From the NCBI GenBank assembly GCA_035765515.1, contig DASTXN010000118.1:1-49660 (forward strand): a stretch of DNA of 49,660 nucleotides, given 5' to 3'. Source of the stretch: DASRSS01 sp035765515. GTDB taxonomy: Bacteria; Actinomycetota; Actinomycetes; Mycobacteriales; Jatrophihabitantaceae. Below, one piece after another: positions 48,885-49,660 of this stretch (position 1 is the first letter of the stretch; each line of letters starts with the position of its first letter). The notes under the pieces were generated by a model, which searched no databases, had not been told where the DNA came from, and was given only the letters and a program-made list of their open reading frames with translations. The position numbers and the translations under genes were made by a program.

Positions 48885-49660
48885 GTGCGAACTCCCGTCG
48901 ACCTGAACCAGTCCCGCAAGCTGGCCGAAGTCTGCTACGACATCCGCGGCCCAGTGCTCGAAGAGGCCAAGCGCCTCGAGGAGGAGGGGCGCCGGATCAT
49001 CAAGCTCAACATCGGCAACCCGGCGCCGTTCGGCTTCGAGGCACCGGACGAGATCCTGGTCGACGTGATCCGCAATCTCCCTACGGCACAAGGGTATTCG
49101 GACTCGCAGGGACTACTCTCGGCGCGCACCGCGATCGTGAACCACTATCAGGAACGCGGTATCGAGGGCGTCGACGTCGATGACATCTGGCTCGGCAACG
49201 GTGTCAGCGAACTGATCACCATGTCGCTGCAGGCGATGCTCGACAACGGCGACGAGGTGCTGGTCCCTGCTCCGGACTATCCGCTGTGGACGGCGTCGAC
49301 CTGCCTTGCCGGCGGCAAGCCGGTGCACTACCTGTGCCGGGAGGCGGACGGCTGGCTGCCCGACATCGAGGACCTGCGCGCCAAGATCACCCCGCGGAGC
49401 AAGGCGATCGTGGCGATCAACCCGAATAACCCGACCGGGGCCGTATACCCCCAGACGGTATTGGAGCAGATCGCCGAGCTGGCCCGCGAGCACGGCCTGG
49501 TCGTGCTCGCCGACGAGATCTACGACAAGATCCTCTACGACGACGCGGTGCACGTCCCGTTCGCGCGGGTCGCGCCGGACCTGTTCACGCTCACCTTCAA
49601 CGGGCTGTCGAAGGCCTACCGCGTCGCGGGATTCCGGTCCGGCTGGCTGATGGTCAGCGG
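48885..49660 (+). CDS. class I/II PLP-dependent aminotransferase, truncated by window edge
   Basis: The frame opens at GTG 48885 (VRTPVDLNQSRKLAEVCYDIRG) and runs off the window after 258 codons. It has ELITMSLQAMLDNGDEVLVPAPDYPLW, the NPNNPTGAVY motif with the cofactor-binding Asn, VVLADEIYDKILYDD, and the PLP-lysine region FNGLSKAYRVAGFRSGW. This is closest to alanine/aspartate-type aminotransferases of the AlaA group; the exact substrate is open. No clear RBS precedes the GTG, so the start may be leaderless or lie elsewhere. Confidence 0.88.
   Translation, partial: MRTPVDLNQSRKLAEVCYDIRGPVLEEAKRLEEEGRRIIKLNIGNPAPFGFEAPDEILVDVIRNLPTAQGYSDSQGLLSARTAIVNHYQERGIEGVDVDDIWLGNGVSELITMSLQAMLDNGDEVLVPAPDYPLWTASTCLAGGKPVHYLCREADGWLPDIEDLRAKITPRSKAIVAINPNNPTGAVYPQTVLEQIAELAREHGLVVLADEIYDKILYDDAVHVPFARVAPDLFTLTFNGLSKAYRVAGFRSGWLMVS

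Overview
The window is about 50 kb of high-GC actinobacterial chromosome spanning the replication origin region. The order dnaA-dnaN-recF-dciA-gyrB-gyrA-DUF3566-tRNA-Ile-(DLW-39)-tRNA-Ala to the left, and rpmH-rnpA-yidD-yidC-jag-rsmG-parA-parB to the right, is the classic actinobacterial oriC neighbourhood. CrgA, a class E sortase, DUF881, DLW-39 and the MurT/GatD pair are further actinobacterial markers. GTG starts and apparently leaderless promoters fit this. The genus cannot be read from the sequence; a Frankineae-type lineage (Jatrophihabitans-like) is only a guess.

Layout. 1-10.1 kb: metabolic and transport genes. These are a truncated MFS transporter, an HSL-type esterase, an amt-glnB nitrogen operon with a GlnR-like box, a hotdog thioesterase, two coupled LysE exporters, an NTF2-like protein, a UbiA prenyltransferase, an unknown 351-aa protein, a sugar porter and a DUF4262 protein. 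10.2-15.7 kb: a DUF3105 lipoprotein divergent from an SRPBCC-ArsR-SRPBCC operon that carries two near-identical perfect operators, a TipA-like MerR regulator divergent from a nitroreductase, and an orphan 603-aa protein. 15.8-20.2 kb: a left-reading, overlapping run DUF881-sortase-53-aa membrane protein-TrpG/PabA-hydrolase-Xi-class GST. 20.3-25.3 kb: crgA, a PH-domain protein, rhomboid, ppiA, a DUF2020 lipoprotein and murT-gatD, the last pair joined through a perfect 21-bp inverted repeat. 25.5-29 kb: a secreted sedolisin and an SDR/TetR pair. 29-31.6 kb: a small decayed defence island next to tRNA-Ala, with an intact AbiEi/AbiEii-like gene pair under a heavily palindromic promoter, an HsdM N-terminal fragment and an integrase fragment. 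31.6-49.7 kb: tRNAs and the replication, gyrase, ribosome, membrane-insertion and partition genes, three parS sites inside parA, a nitroreductase and a truncated aminotransferase.

How the parts work together. DnaA, the DnaA-box cluster between dnaN and dnaA, the sliding clamp, RecF, the helicase loader DciA and gyrase make up the initiation module. ParA, ParB and the in-gene parS cluster segregate the origin. MurT/GatD amidates lipid II, while sortase, CrgA and DUF881 act at the envelope and division site. The serine/threonine kinase/RodA/PBP cluster that usually follows trpG near actinobacterial origins is not in this window. The least ordinary observations are the RBS-sequestering hairpin between murT and gatD, the in-frame parS codons of parA, the paired ArsR-type operators, and the AbiE-like pair in a tRNA-linked remnant island.
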